From Loxodes magnus (lineage: Eukaryota > Ciliophora > Karyorelictea > Loxodida > Loxodidae), in assembly GCA_946699065.1 (NCBI GenBank), contig CAMPDV010000325.1, positions 289,618-353,617 on the forward strand: 64,000 bases of DNA. Reading direction: 5' to 3'. The first letter of the stretch is position 1; each line of letters begins with the position of its first letter. A model generated the notes under the pieces. That model did not search any database and had not been told where the DNA came from. It was given only the letters and a program-made list of their open reading frames with translations. This document shows, piece by piece, positions 47,701 through 60,600 of the stretch. Position numbers and translations under genes: made by a program.

Positions 47701-50420
47701 TAAAGTTTAGGAAAAGAAGTCGCTAATAGGAAGCTTTCCAAGACTAATTAGGAGTAAGGATGGTATTCCTTTTTAAGTTAAGAAGAAAAGCACTTAAAGC
47801 ATTAACATGAAAGGAAATAGCTAGAGAATAGCAATTCAATTTTCTACTAGTAGAAATAAGAAAACTCATCATTGCTTTATTAAAAATCTTTTTCCAGTTT
47901 GGGTACAATAAGTGAAGAAAGCATATAAAGATCTTAATCAAGTTAATATTTAATTTCCAATGACAAAGTATTCACTAACTTATCACTTCATTTATATGAA
48001 AATGATGATAAAATAGAATAAGATAACTCCTAAGAAAAAACTGATAAAGAATCAAAGTAGGAGATGGTTTTAATTTCTTGCTTAGTAATTTTAACACTCC
48101 TATACTTTTTCTTTTTAATTTTTATATGAAACAACTCACTTAGCCACTTTTATTTTATTTTTTAGTTTAATAATAAAATAATTAATTTCCACTATTTCTT
48201 CTCTCTAGGTTTTGTTTATTCATATTTCTAAAATTTGTTATTTTAGTGCCTTAATTATTCTTGTAATAAAACATTAAAATTAATAAATTAAAATTATTTT
48301 AATTATTATAAATTTAAATTCTCTATCCTTTTCACATAGAAGAGTAAAAAATAGTAAGAAAAGTTTATATAAAATTAATATAAGTACTAAAGCTTTAAAA
48401 TTTGTTATAGAAATTTCATATTCAAGCTTCTGTTGATAATTAAAAATGAACTTACTTAAGATAAATATTTAACGTTTAAAAAACATTCTAATTATCTACA
48501 ACTATTTATTACTTTTGGATATTATTATACCACTTAAAAATTAATTATTTGCTTTATATACTTAACCATGCTTTCAATTGTTTATTAAAGGTTAATTTTT
48601 AAATTTAAAAAGGCAATATAATTTAAAATTATAGCTTCTATTTTTCTAATAAACATACTTAGTAATTTATCCTAATTTTTATAAATGAACATGAAATTTG
48701 ATTCTTTAATAGCTTATTTTTTTAGTTATTTGGTAATTTATTTTTATAGCAATTCTAAAGAGACAAGCACTAATATTTTAATTTATTTTCTTCTTTTACT
48801 ATTACTTTAATTTATAGATTATCACTTAAAATTAAAATTATCTAGCCAAAATTAAGCTTGTTTTAGAAATGAATAGTGATATATAATATTAATTATGCTT
48901 TATTAATTTTATAAATAGCTGCTGAAATTTTCTTTACTTAGTAGATAATTATCTCATATTATCAATATTTATTTAATTTAGTCACTCTTTTAGTTCTAAC
49001 CATAATTTTCCTTTAATTGGCATGCAATTGTACTTTCAATTCTCTTATTTTGTTGAAAATATGGTTCCTAAATATCAGAATATAGCTTCTTTCAAAGCTA
49101 AATAGATAATTTATATTGGTTATGTTGAATAAATAGAAAATAAATTATTTTAATTTTGGCACTTTTTAAGGAAAATATAAGGAAAGAAGCTTTCACTACT
49201 TTTAAATAATTTATTTAATTAGTAAGTAAACAAAAGTGAAGTCATATATCTATGTAATGCTAATAGTTAAATACCTTTTATTGAAATAAATACTTTTAGA
49301 AGCTGAAATTAAAGCAAATAATTAAAAAGGAAGATTCATTATTTTAGAAAATTTAAACATTCCTCTTAATATTTCTAAGAACAGCAAATCTTTTATATTC
49401 CACTGCTATAATCTTCATTTATTAACTGGATAATTATCTTTTGTTCTGTCAAATATTAATTAACCTACTCCTAAGTTCATAAAGGTTAAATTATTAAGTT
49501 ACTAAAAACATTAAGATAAAGAAAGTTATCTTGAAAGAATTATAGCAATTAATTAAAATTAGTTACTAAATTAAAACATTTCTATTATAATAAAATAATC
49601 ATTTGCTTTACAATCAAATAAATCAGCTATAACCATTTCAAATTACCTACGAAAGCAAAATAGTATCAAATATTAAATCAGATTTCTAAATTAGTTAGTA
49701 ATGCATTAAAGTAAATTGAAATTCTAAATTTATTTGTCTTTTTAAATCTTTAATAAAGCACATAAAGTGAGTTATCTGTCTACACATTTAGCTAGTAAAT
49801 TTATAATGTTTTGAATTATTAAGTATAAGAGAATAAATAAAGAGATAGATTATTTAGACTAGACGAATAATGATGTTTCAAAGATAATTTAGAAAATGTA
49901 AGCAATTTTAATTTAATTAAACTTTTTATTTCTATTAGCATTAATTTTATATTCTGCTTACAAAGTAGAGAAATTAATCATTATAAATAATTGATTACTC
50001 TTATTTAATTATTTTTATAATAGAAAAATTAATTAAAGAAAAGAAGATCGTACAATGAAATTTAGCAAAGAAACTAGAAGAAAGATATTTCAATAGAATT
50101 AATTGTATTTTATACTTTCTGAAACTTTTATAAAGCTAAAATTTCATCAGAATAGTAAAAATGCTGCACGCTTATAGATAAGAGTTTTTCTGCCAAATAT
50201 AAATAATTAACATAATTAATAGTAGCAAGCAATGTAATCTGCTTATGTTTATAATTTCTTTATAAGGTTAAATATCTCATTCTATTAATTAAATTTTTCT
50301 AAATTCATATTGCATTTTTATGAAAAGCAGGGTATATTGATTATAACAATCTTATAATAGCTATATAAGATGCTAATAATTTAAATAAAAAGGGTTTTAT
50401 AATTTCTTTTGGTCTAAGTG
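44700..50420 (+). repeat. Large repeat unit E
   Basis: A direct copy. The upstream arm at 45.6-46.9 kb matches 58.7-59.8 kb (G) and 23.0-24.1 kb (C). It carries a shortened gene copy at 47.8-48.13 kb, and its downstream arm at 48.6-50.3 kb matches B and D. Boundaries are approximate. Confidence 0.55.
47815..48128 (+). pseudogene. Tail-anchored membrane protein family, copy E
   Basis: Retains NFYxQKQ-like sequence, the SSLGTISEES region and a hydrophobic end (LISCLVILTLLYFFFLIFI) with TGA at the family position. The N-terminal third is missing by internal deletion. Weak ORF-a similarity lies before it at 47.7-47.8 kb. Confidence 0.5.
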
Positions 50421-50945
50421 TTGTATGCTCTTTTATTTTATCTATTTCCTTTGAAACACAACCACTTTATTAGGATTCTTGTTGGAATTATTCAAGTTTA
50501 ATCTCAATCTCTGTATTAATTTTTTCTTGCCTCATCTAGTTCTTTTCATCTTGTTCTTACAAAATTCAAAGCTTGCTTTCCGTTGTCTAATCTATTTTCT
50601 GACAATTTTCTATCCTTTAATGCTTTTAAATTTTCCGCAGAAGTGAGGTTTATCATCTTCAATGTGGTTTTCAACTTCTTTTTTCTTAAATTTAATCTTC
50701 TTCCAATTTTCGAACTCTTATTATCAGTGTTCATAAAAATCTAACATCTAAGCTATTTCCATACTTTTTATGTTTTTTCTTGTTAAAATCGATTCAATTT
50801 GCTCTGAAGTTAAAGTGACTTATTCCTAATTATTAAATCGGAGGTTTTCGTGTAGTTTCTTTGGCGGAGTTTAAGTGCCTCCCACCTATCGTTATTTTCT
50901 CTTTCCGTGTAGTAAAGATATATTTGTTTTCCTTAAAGAATGTAA
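50420..50945 (-). mobile_element. R12: Lys-rich ORF1-like relic
   Basis: GC-richer than its flanks. The minus strand encodes Lys/Asn-rich coiled-coil-like stretches, for example MNTDNKSSKIGRRFKFKKKE, then KPHFCGKFKSIKG and KASFEFCKNKMKR, before a diverged end. A 5' part reads TIGGRHLNSAKETTRKPP. The Cys spacing is not a clear CCHC knuckle. Composition and size fit the retroposon class, but I cannot align it firmly with any subfamily. Confidence 0.4.
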
Positions 50946-51639
50946 AATTAAATAGAAAAGTTAAAAGAGTTATAGAATTAAGTAATTATTTAGAAGTTAT
51001 TTTATAAGATAATTGGATATTATGCTTATTATACTCCATACCTAAACAATAATAATTAATCTAAAATATTTCCCATTATATATATTCAAACCTTATTTGT
51101 TTTCCTATTTCTTTTAAATCTCATTAAATTCAATTTATCTAATCTTGCTATAATCTACTAAAATCTTACCGAATTTTTTAATTTTTTAAATTTAAAAATC
51201 TTAAATTTTAGTATTTTTTAAAATGTTTATCTTCTAAATTCTCTCTGTTTAATCTTTCTTAACTTTATTAGCAGAATAGAAAATAACTTAATGGGAATAA
51301 ATTAGTAAAATTGAAATTAAATCAGCTTAAAGGTTTCTTTAGTGAGCTCAAAAGGATAAATATTGATTTAGCATAAATATAATATCTTTTATTATTTCTA
51401 GATTATTAATTTTATTTTATATAGCTAAATATCAAGATAGGTGAGTTACTTATATGCTTATTTAAGATTTAAAAGATATAAAATATTAGAATTCAATTAT
51501 TTTATTAAATTGCTAAAAATCTAGAACCCTATAAATATTTATCTTGCTAATACTTTTAAAAATAAAGACTTTTAGATTAGATAGATTTATTTGTTATTAG
51601 ACTAGTTACTGTTTTATTATTGTTCCAGTCTTTTCATTT

Positions 51640-54600
51640 AGTAACTAATTTTAATTCTAAGTTCTATGAAGCTATAAATTTATAATTTTCCTAACAGGTC
51701 AAAAAATAAGAAAAAACTTTAAATTATTTAATTGTTATAAATCTCTATTTATAAACTGGAGCTTTATCTTATATATTTTCTCCAGCTAGTTAGAAATTTA
51801 CCTTAACTAAGTTAATAAAAGTTAGCATAATAGGCAACTAAATATGACCTAAGCATTAAAATAAATTAAACAGTAGTAATTAATAAATAAACATCATCCC
51901 TTTAAATTCAGATGAGTCAAACAATCTAATAAATATTTATCTAATCCTTTGAAAAATATAAAGTAGCTATACTTAAGCTTTTATAATTCAGCTATCTTTT
52001 CAATTATTAAATTAAATAAATCAAAATTATATTATATGCATAAAGCAAGTTCTAAAGAGTTAATCAAGAAATAATTATTAAGATATTTATTAAATAAGCT
52101 CATTGGATTTAAAAAACGTTAAATTAAGATGCAGAGTCAAATGCCTTTACTATGTTCTACTATTATGTTTTTCGATAATTATAATTTTATATTTCAAAAA
52201 TATAATTAAAATTTATAATTACATAGTAAATCAGAAATACCTAGTTGTACAAAAATAGTTAAAATTTATTATTTAATATATCTATTTTGACTAGAGAAAT
52301 ATTATACCTTGCCTTTAGAATAATTAAATTATTAAGTCATAAAATGTTAATCTTCTTTAATTTTAACTTCAGTTTCCCGAAAACTTTTATCTTAATAAAA
52401 ATAAGTACTAGCATTACATAGAATAGATATAAGACTTCGCTTTAATTTAGCTTAATAGTTAAAGAATTTAATTATAAAATTATGAAAACTTATCTCCTTA
52501 TATTTTCTTAAAAAAGCGTCAAATTTAAATTAATTTATATACTTTCTTCGTGTTCAGCAACACCAAAAAATATTCATCTTCTTTACTTTTTATATGAAAC
52601 TCTATTTCTGATATTTAAGAATAACACTTTCAAACAAGGTAAGCAAAATGAAGATATATTATTCAGCATACTTATTAGGAAAGACAGAAGCTAGAATTTA
52701 CTTTTTTAATCCATATGAAATTAGACTGAGAATATTAAAATATCTACTAATATTTAAAAGCTAATAGCTTTTAATTTTTATTACAAAGCATAATTACGAC
52801 AAAATAAATAAAATCTTTAAAACATATGGATAAACTGCAATTTATAGAAAAGAGAAAATGATAAAGAGTTCATCTAATTAATAATATAAAAAATGTTCAA
52901 AGTAGCTTAGTTAGTTGTTTCATTGTACGATTACAAAGTATAAATAGGAAAGTGCTAAAATTACTAGAAAAGAAATCAAGAGCATAGGCTATTCGGATTA
53001 TTTACTATCTTTTTCGTCAGAGTTATCTTATTCAGTTTTTTCTTCATTTTCATTAAAATTCAGTGATGAATTTGTAAAATTTCTATCGCTGAATATTAAA
53101 CATTAGCTTGATTAAGATTTTTATGTGTTTTCATCACTTATTGTACCCAGACTAGAAAATGATTTTTCAGAAATCATTGATGTATTTTCTTATTTCCACT
53201 AGCAGAATATTTTATCATTTCTAGAAGTTTTGCTTACTTCGATGTCTTGTAAGTTACTTAAATTTGTATAGCTAAAACTATTCCTTTAATTTGTAGTAGA
53301 TGCTACGGTTCATATATTAGAATTCATAATTTCCTTTTATTAATTCTTACTTTATTTAAAAGTCTTTGCACTATCTAGGCCAGATTCCTCTTATGCTTTT
53401 TATCTCTTAGTAAAACTAAATTTTTGTTAGTGTAATAATTTATTCAAATCAGAACTTTCTTTTTAATGGTTAAAACTTAAAGTTTCAGTAAGTTAATAAC
53501 CCTTCTCTTGCTATTTCTTCTCATGCTAATACTCGAAGTTTTCTTCTTCATTTATAGAGGAACATTATCCTTATTTTTAAAAAATCTTGGAAAGCTTATT
53601 ATTAACGATCTCATTTCCTGAACTCTAGTAATTCTTTCATATCGAATTTGAATTAATTTTTTGGCTTAAGTTATCTTTCCACATTTTTATTATAAAAGCC
53701 AGAATTAATGAATTTATACCTTTTAATTTATAATTTAATTGATATTACTAATAAACTTTTACTAAAGCAATAAATAATAAAGGAAAGAAATAATTAGGCA
53801 TAATAAATAAAAAAGCATCATTTAATCAATTTAATTCTAGTTACTAAGCTTAAACTGGATAAATAGTATCTGCTATTGATTGCTTTTTTCATAAACATTA
53901 AGGAAATTATAGATAAAACAGTAAGAGCTTCGGTTTTTTATTTTAAATTAAGATAAAATTATAAATAAATAAAATCTCATTTAATAGTAAGGAAAGAGGT
54001 AGAGGTAATAGCACCATTGCATTTAATTGAAAAGACTACTAATAAAATAAAAATATTAGCAAAAGTTAAAGCAAGCTATATTATAAGCTTGTTGCTTAAA
54101 TAAAATTCTAAAATTTAAATAAATACTAAAACATAATCAGAACTGCCAGATTTTATAAAGAGTTCTTATGTAAACTATATTTGATTATTATATAATAAAT
54201 ATAATAAATAGATTGAGATTAAAGTTTAGTGATAATTATATCTAAGATACTCTAAATAAAATTTATAAACATTTTAAATAAACATTAATGGAAGGAAAAC
54301 TCTGCGCTAAAGTCAAAATAATATTTTTCTTCATAGATGTTTCAAACGAAGAAAAATCATCAAAAAATCAAACTAAGATGTTTTAAGTATTAGAATCCCT
54401 ACTCAATATCTAATTTTACATCATTAGAACTTTATTTCATAAAGTACTCAATTATTCTTTTAAAATCTACTCTAAATTAGCTTCATAAACATAAAATATT
54501 TTATTAATAGCTTGTATTTAGGAAACTGGGACAAATATGCTCTCATATCTAAAACTAAATTCTTAATATTTTAATTTAGATTAAGTACTCTTAATTAATT

Positions 54601-56500
54601 TATAAATGAATAGAAATAAGGTATTCTTTATACATCTTTAAAGATAGATAATAATATCTTAATATGCTTCATCATTTTTTGGATTGAATGATCTTTAGTA
54701 GAAATAACTCAGACATCTAATATTTTAAACTTTAGAACTTATTAATTCTATCATTGCATTTGCTCTATGGGATTTAGCTATTTAGATGAACTCTTTTGTG
54801 ATATTTAGCTTGTATATAATGTCTTATTACCATTCATTTACTCCTGCTATATTATATAAGTTAACTTTAACTGAATAAAAGCAGAACTATTTAACAAATT
54901 TAAGACTTTTATGCCTAACCTCTTTGCGTTATCTATCTTAAAATGTTAGAAGTTGCCTAAGTCAAGTTTACATTTTGTAGGCTTTAAAGCTGAAAAAATA
55001 ATAATTATTGAAAAATAACTTTGATTATCAGCAGAGAGCTAGAAATCAATTAAGAATAGAAGTTAAGAAGCGTTGCATCGGTTAAGCAAGATAAGATTAA
55101 GATATAGTAAAGTTTTTATAAAATAGCGGGCAAATAGAGATAAAATAAATTGAACATTACATTAATTTTCTTCCAATTTTAATTGACAAATACTAGTAAG
55201 ATATCCTAAATGTTCTAAAGCAAAAGCTATTCAGAAAAAATGAGAGATATTAGTTGGAAAAATTGCACTGATATAAATACTTATCTTAGCTTATTAATTT
55301 ACTTAAATTAGGTCTTAAGTATAAAATAAAATCTAAATAATAAATATAAAGGACTTAATTCCCTACAAATATATTAATTAAAAAGCTATAATATATTTAT
55401 TTAAGTAAATACTTTATAATTGAGGCTAAAACATAGCTAAGCTATATAGCTTCTAGTATATATTAATAACTAGTTAAATCCTAAAAAATATATTAAATTT
55501 ATAATAATTTAAACTACTAAAGTTAAGTAATATCTAAATGTAATAAACTTATATATATTTACAATGCTAACTTTCACTAAGTAAAATTGAGGAGATAGGA
55601 TTAAATTATTTAAGTAAAGATTTTATATTAATTTTATATTATAAATTATTCTTAATAGATAAATCTATCTCATTTTTATAAAATAACTGTATATCTATGT
55701 TTAACTAATTTTACAAATTCCTTTATTATTAAGAACCTTTCTTTTGATTGACTAACCTGCTTATTTTTTCAAACCAACAAATATGGATCAAGTAAGATTA
55801 AAAATTCTCTTAGTTTAATTAAAAATATAGGAGATAAAGTGTATAACTTTACCTGCAGTTTTAGATAAATATAGTAATAATTATGCATGACAAGTGTTTC
55901 AAACGTTAATAGTTATTTAATTTATGTTTCATACTTTTAGTGTGCTTGTCTCTTTATATTACATATATCAAAAAAGTATTGTTTGCTAATTTTAAGCCAA
56001 AGTTTTAATAATTACTAGCTATAAATATACTTATATTTGATTCTTTAGAATTTAAAATTATAATAGAGTTTTAGATAAATTTCACATTGAAAGAATAGTA
56101 TCTTAGCAAATTTAGTTAACTGGAAGCACTAGAATCTATAAATACTTATATATTAGATAGTTAATTGGATATTAATATTCTAGATAGTGTATTATAAATA
56201 GAAGATAGTAATATACAGTTATTTCATTAATCAAAATTACCTATTAATTAAAATTATATATTAAGAGTATAAAGAGTGTAATTATAGCATTCGAGAGGTT
56301 TAAGTCCATTTAAATATCAAATATCATTGATCAATAAATATTCCAATAAAGCAACTATCATTTTAACTTGAGAAATCTAAGATTTTTATAATATTTCCTT
56401 ACTTTTATCAAAATTAAGTATATAAGAATGATATTATTATTAAGGCTTATAAAAGTTTTAGGCTGCTATTAATTCATACTTATTCCTTCCCTAAAATCAA
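51640..56500 (-). repeat. Large repeat unit F (inverted, uninterrupted)
   Basis: The cleanest unit, about 4.9 kb, colinear with unit A but lacking both retroposons found there. It therefore serves as the empty-site reference (near 51964-51980 for R4 and near 56.22 kb for R5). It carries the membrane-protein gene at 52920-53327. Its conserved block TTGAGGCTAAAACATAGCTA (55.42 kb) lies about 1.7 kb upstream of the gene region, as in the other units. Confidence 0.65.
52920..53327 (-). pseudogene. Tail-anchored membrane protein family, copy F
   Basis: 136 codons from ATG 53327 to TGA 52920-52922, with STTNQRNSFSYTNLSNLQD, FSSLGTISDENTQKSQSSQ and anchor MLLISFLVILALSYLYFVIV. Length is conserved relative to B. 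A TGA close to the start makes initiation downstream or inactivity likely. ORF-a similarity (SSISMRRNSKRRVINLLKL) is upstream, and its TGA overlaps this ATG (ATGA). The opposite strand is open across the entire gene (52648-53742, 364 codons). Confidence 0.5.
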
Positions 56501-56719
56501 GCTCTTTTTAGTATTTATAGCAGTTAGTTGAATAAAAGCATATAAAATTTAGAATCTTCCATGTAGAATGAAGTGATAGTCACTAGGATAAAGAAAGTTT
56601 ATATAATATCTATTATATTTAGCAAACTTAAATTAACTAATAATCTTTTTAGGCTTAGAAAACTATTATAAACAAGAGAGTAGAGTGTTAAGATAGATAC
56701 AAAGGGATTATCAAACTAC
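56500..56719. other. AT-rich spacer
   Basis: No recognisable gene. It lies between unit F and a decayed coding region. Confidence 0.4.
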
Positions 56720-57495
56720 TTGTTAGAAAAGGACTGAAATTTGACTTAAGAAGGGCATTTATAAATTTAACGAAAAATATGAATAATTTGAGGATGTAAT
56801 TAAAGAAGGTCTAACTAAGTAAAACTCTAAAGTTAAGATCTACATACATGATTAATAGATCTGAATAGTTAGAGAGTATACCCTAATTTTGCAAAGTGTA
56901 AAAAATTTAATTTAAAAGATATTTGACTTTAGAAATTATTCTAAATGCAAATTTATAAAATAATCAATTAGCTAGAAGATTTAAACCAAAAACAAAAATC
57001 ATACAATTTACTGAAGGAAAGAGATTATCTAAGTATTAAAGGGATGTAAACTCAGAGATACTACAAAAAATTAAAAAAAACGATTGAATTTAGCATTATA
57101 TTTAAGAAAGTACCTAGATTTATCTTAAATCATTTTAGAAATTTCAACTTCGTTTAGTATCTCAACAAAGCCTATTCTTTTAAATCAATAAATACGAAAT
57201 AACTTGGTAGTAAAGACCATCTTCTGTATCTCAAAATATCTTTCAGCAAAAAATTTCAATAATTAAACATTTTTCCTCTGGATTAACTGTAATAAATTAA
57301 AAAAGAAGTATTTGATGCTTAGCAAGAACTAAATATGAAATTAAGGATTATGAAAATTTAAATTTAATAAAGAGATATTGATAACTACTATAAAAATAAA
57401 AATCTAACAAACTATTATTAACTGCGGCTATCTTCAAAACATTATGAGTATTAAAGTAAGTAAAAAGATTTACTATATAGTGATATAGTTGATTG
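56720..57495 (+). pseudogene. Unrecognised decayed protein-coding region
   Basis: Protein-like stretches follow one another on the plus strand but not in a single frame. They include KKGIYKFNEKYEQFEDVIKE, LARRFKPKTKIIQFTEGKRL with SKYQRDVNSEILQKIKKND, and then FRNFNFVQYLNKAYSF and QQIKKEVFDAQQELNMKLRI. Codon choice with TAA/TAG as Gln and the density of charged residues set it apart from the surrounding AT-rich DNA. I do not recognise the family. It could be a relic of a transposon protein or a lost host gene. Confidence 0.4.
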
Positions 57496-57699
57496 ATTGA
57501 AAAATAAATAAACATAGAACTGAAAAAAGAACTAAGGGAGAGTATTTTTCTAAGAAGATTTAATATTTAATATTAGAATTATATAAATCCTCAAAAATTA
57601 AGTTCTGCAATTTTTAATTTAATATTTGATTAAAGCAAGCAAATGATTATAGAAAAGTGTACAAAGTATAATAAAAATTCTTAGATTAATGAAATTTAA

Positions 57700-60600
57700 A
57701 AGATAGATGCTTTATTTTAAAAATGTATTGATTAATGAAATATAATAATGAAATGTAGCTTTTCTATTGGTATAAGTATATTGTTTTATAGTCTACAAAT
57801 AGAGTTTTATTTAATCTAAAAGGTAAATTTAAGGATTAGCTTCTATTTATTATTAATAGTTTAAATTTTGAATGGTTTTTATGCCGCTACTAACTTTGCT
57901 TTCATTAAAGTTTTAAAGTTGATTGTATTATTAATGAATTAAATTCGTTAATATGCTATTCTTTCAGTGTAAAAGTAATCTCTATTCCATTTTTGATTCT
58001 GAAGAATAATTAGATGTTTATGTTCTTTAAATATAGAGTTATGAAGATATAAGAATATAAATATTGCTATTATAAATTGCTTTGTTTTATCACTATCTTA
58101 TCTATTCTCAATCTTAAAGGTATATCTAATAATATTTTTCTAATCTTAGAATGTAAAGCTTAAGCTAGAAATCATAGATACATTTATCATGTATAATGAT
58201 TATTATCTTTTATCTATAAACTGTAATTAAACTTATATGCTTTATCTCTTATCCTTCTAGCTTGCTTTCTTAATTAAAATAACAGAACTTTGAAGGATAT
58301 TTAGCAAGTTAGTTAATCTAAAGCATGACTCTTAGTAACTAAGGATAATCTGTGACTTTTTAGTTAAAGAAGTGATTTAATTTTACAAAATATACTAATA
58401 AAAAGGATATTTAAGTTAGGTTAATTTATTAAAGCTTCTTATAATTTATAAATATTTATTCTTAAAACTCATTCCTATTTATACTAAACCCTATTTATAG
58501 ATATTTTTGTATAAGCTTTTAAGTGTCTATCTAAGAAGCTAAAATTGCAAGTTAATTATATTTATATTTAGCAGATTAAAATAATGAGCATACCACTGGT
58601 ATATTTGCTTGCTAAGTTTAGGATTTATTTATATTTTATTAAAATATACCTGAAGATATAAAGTTTAGACATATTATAACTTTAGAAGAGCCATGCAAAG
58701 TATATATAAAGGAATCACTCAAATAAAAGAAAATAAGCTATATTAAAGCTTTAATTTATATAATTGCATGGAATATCCTTTTTTATATTAATTAATGCGA
58801 TTTGGACAAGTCAATCAACTATCTATTTAAAAAATTAATAAGTTAAGATAAGTATAAGCTGCTATTTTTAAACCAAAGCTGATTTTATTCTGAATAGTTT
58901 TTACTTTTAATATTAGGAATAATTGCTACTTATGGAAGAGAAACAAAAGAATATTTGTTTATATTGACTAAGTGGCTTATGTAAAGGGACAAGCTGTAAT
59001 TATTTGAATAAAGCCTGAAGTTAACTAATTATTAATTAGGAAGGCAATAAAATTTATAATTATTTGTTCATTATTCTATGAGCAACTTATTTGATATAAA
59101 TGAATCTGCTTAATCAGGGGAACTCTAGTTCTAAATTTCTTTTATTTTTATAAAAGTATATTAAGCACTAGAATCATTAGTTACTTTGCTTTAAAGTTAA
59201 AATGATGGTAACTTGACTTTTAGAAATAAAAAAAACTATGATATATAGAGTAAACTAACAATAAATACATAAGTACTTAATTTAAATTTTAAGATGCATT
59301 AGTTATTTCTACTTTTATCTTTAAATGAATAATTAGAATTTCTCAGTTCTTTATAGTTGTATCTAATCTGTCTTTAAAGATAATTAAGCAATGCCTTATT
59401 TCAATTTATTTAAGAGAGCATTGTATCTATATTAAATAATTAAAGGCTTTATTATTAAGATGTAAGAGCTATTTTTATCATTGTTTTCTTAAATATGCTT
59501 TAGTGATAATATTAAATAAGTGAGTCTTATACTAAGTTTAATAGAAATATTGAGTATTTTTATGAAACTTCAATCTCAAGTAAAATTCTATTATATAAAA
59601 AATACCACTCGCACATTATAGATGATTGCTTTTCATTTGGAATACTTAGAAAAATATTTAAGACTTTGAAGCAAATCTTTCTTCTCATTGCTGTTTATAC
59701 CATTATTTTGTTTAATTTAATTTTTGATAAGAGTATTTGAGATGAAATGATAACTAACTATTGCTTTGAATCTAATAATTATATTTACTAATCTTAGTTA
59801 ATAATCAAATATAATTATAATTTACCTTTGTAAAATCTGACTGTTGGCTACTTGGCTTTTAATAAAATAATGTAAACTTAAATATGCAAGCATTAATAGT
59901 TATAGTAGTAGACTTATTATATACTAGCTATAAACTTGCAAAAGTAGATATTTAATAGAATTCATTAGTACTATTATCTCTATCTCTATTCCCTAATGCT
60001 AAAAGAGACTTTCCTTACATTTAATTGTATTTAATTTAAATGAGTATTCTTTAAATTATCTCACTTTAATTTATGTCTTACCAATCAAAAGTATAACTAC
60101 CTAACAAATTAAAAGATAAGTTTATCAAAAGATGCTTTTTATTTATAAGTCCTTACTTTAATTACTTCTTTGAGTGCAAAACACTGTTTATTTCTTAACT
60201 AAGTATAATTAAGTATACAAGTTATAAATGCCAAATAAAAAGACTATAAATCTAAATAGAGTTCTATTTTATAAATGCTTAACAAATTAACTCTCAAACC
60301 ACTCAAAGTTTAGGTAGAACATTTATTCCAAGTGAGATAAACCATTTTATTATAGCTTTTTATTTAATATTTATGCAATAGAGATTTAAGATGCTAACCT
60401 TCAATTTAAACTCATACAATTATAAAAGTTTATAAACCAATCAATTAAACTATTTAAATGACTCCTATAAATTCAAGAGTTCATTTCTGTTTATAATAAA
60501 AATGCAAAAAAGTAGACAAAGCCATAAAGTAAGTTCAACTTCTTTATGCTGAACTTACTAGGGCCTTGGAAGAGCAAGCGCTAATAGGATGCTTTCCAAA

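Noticed and set aside
47744-47941. 65-codon standard-code frame on the minus strand
   Set aside because: It is the antisense shadow of membrane-protein copy E.
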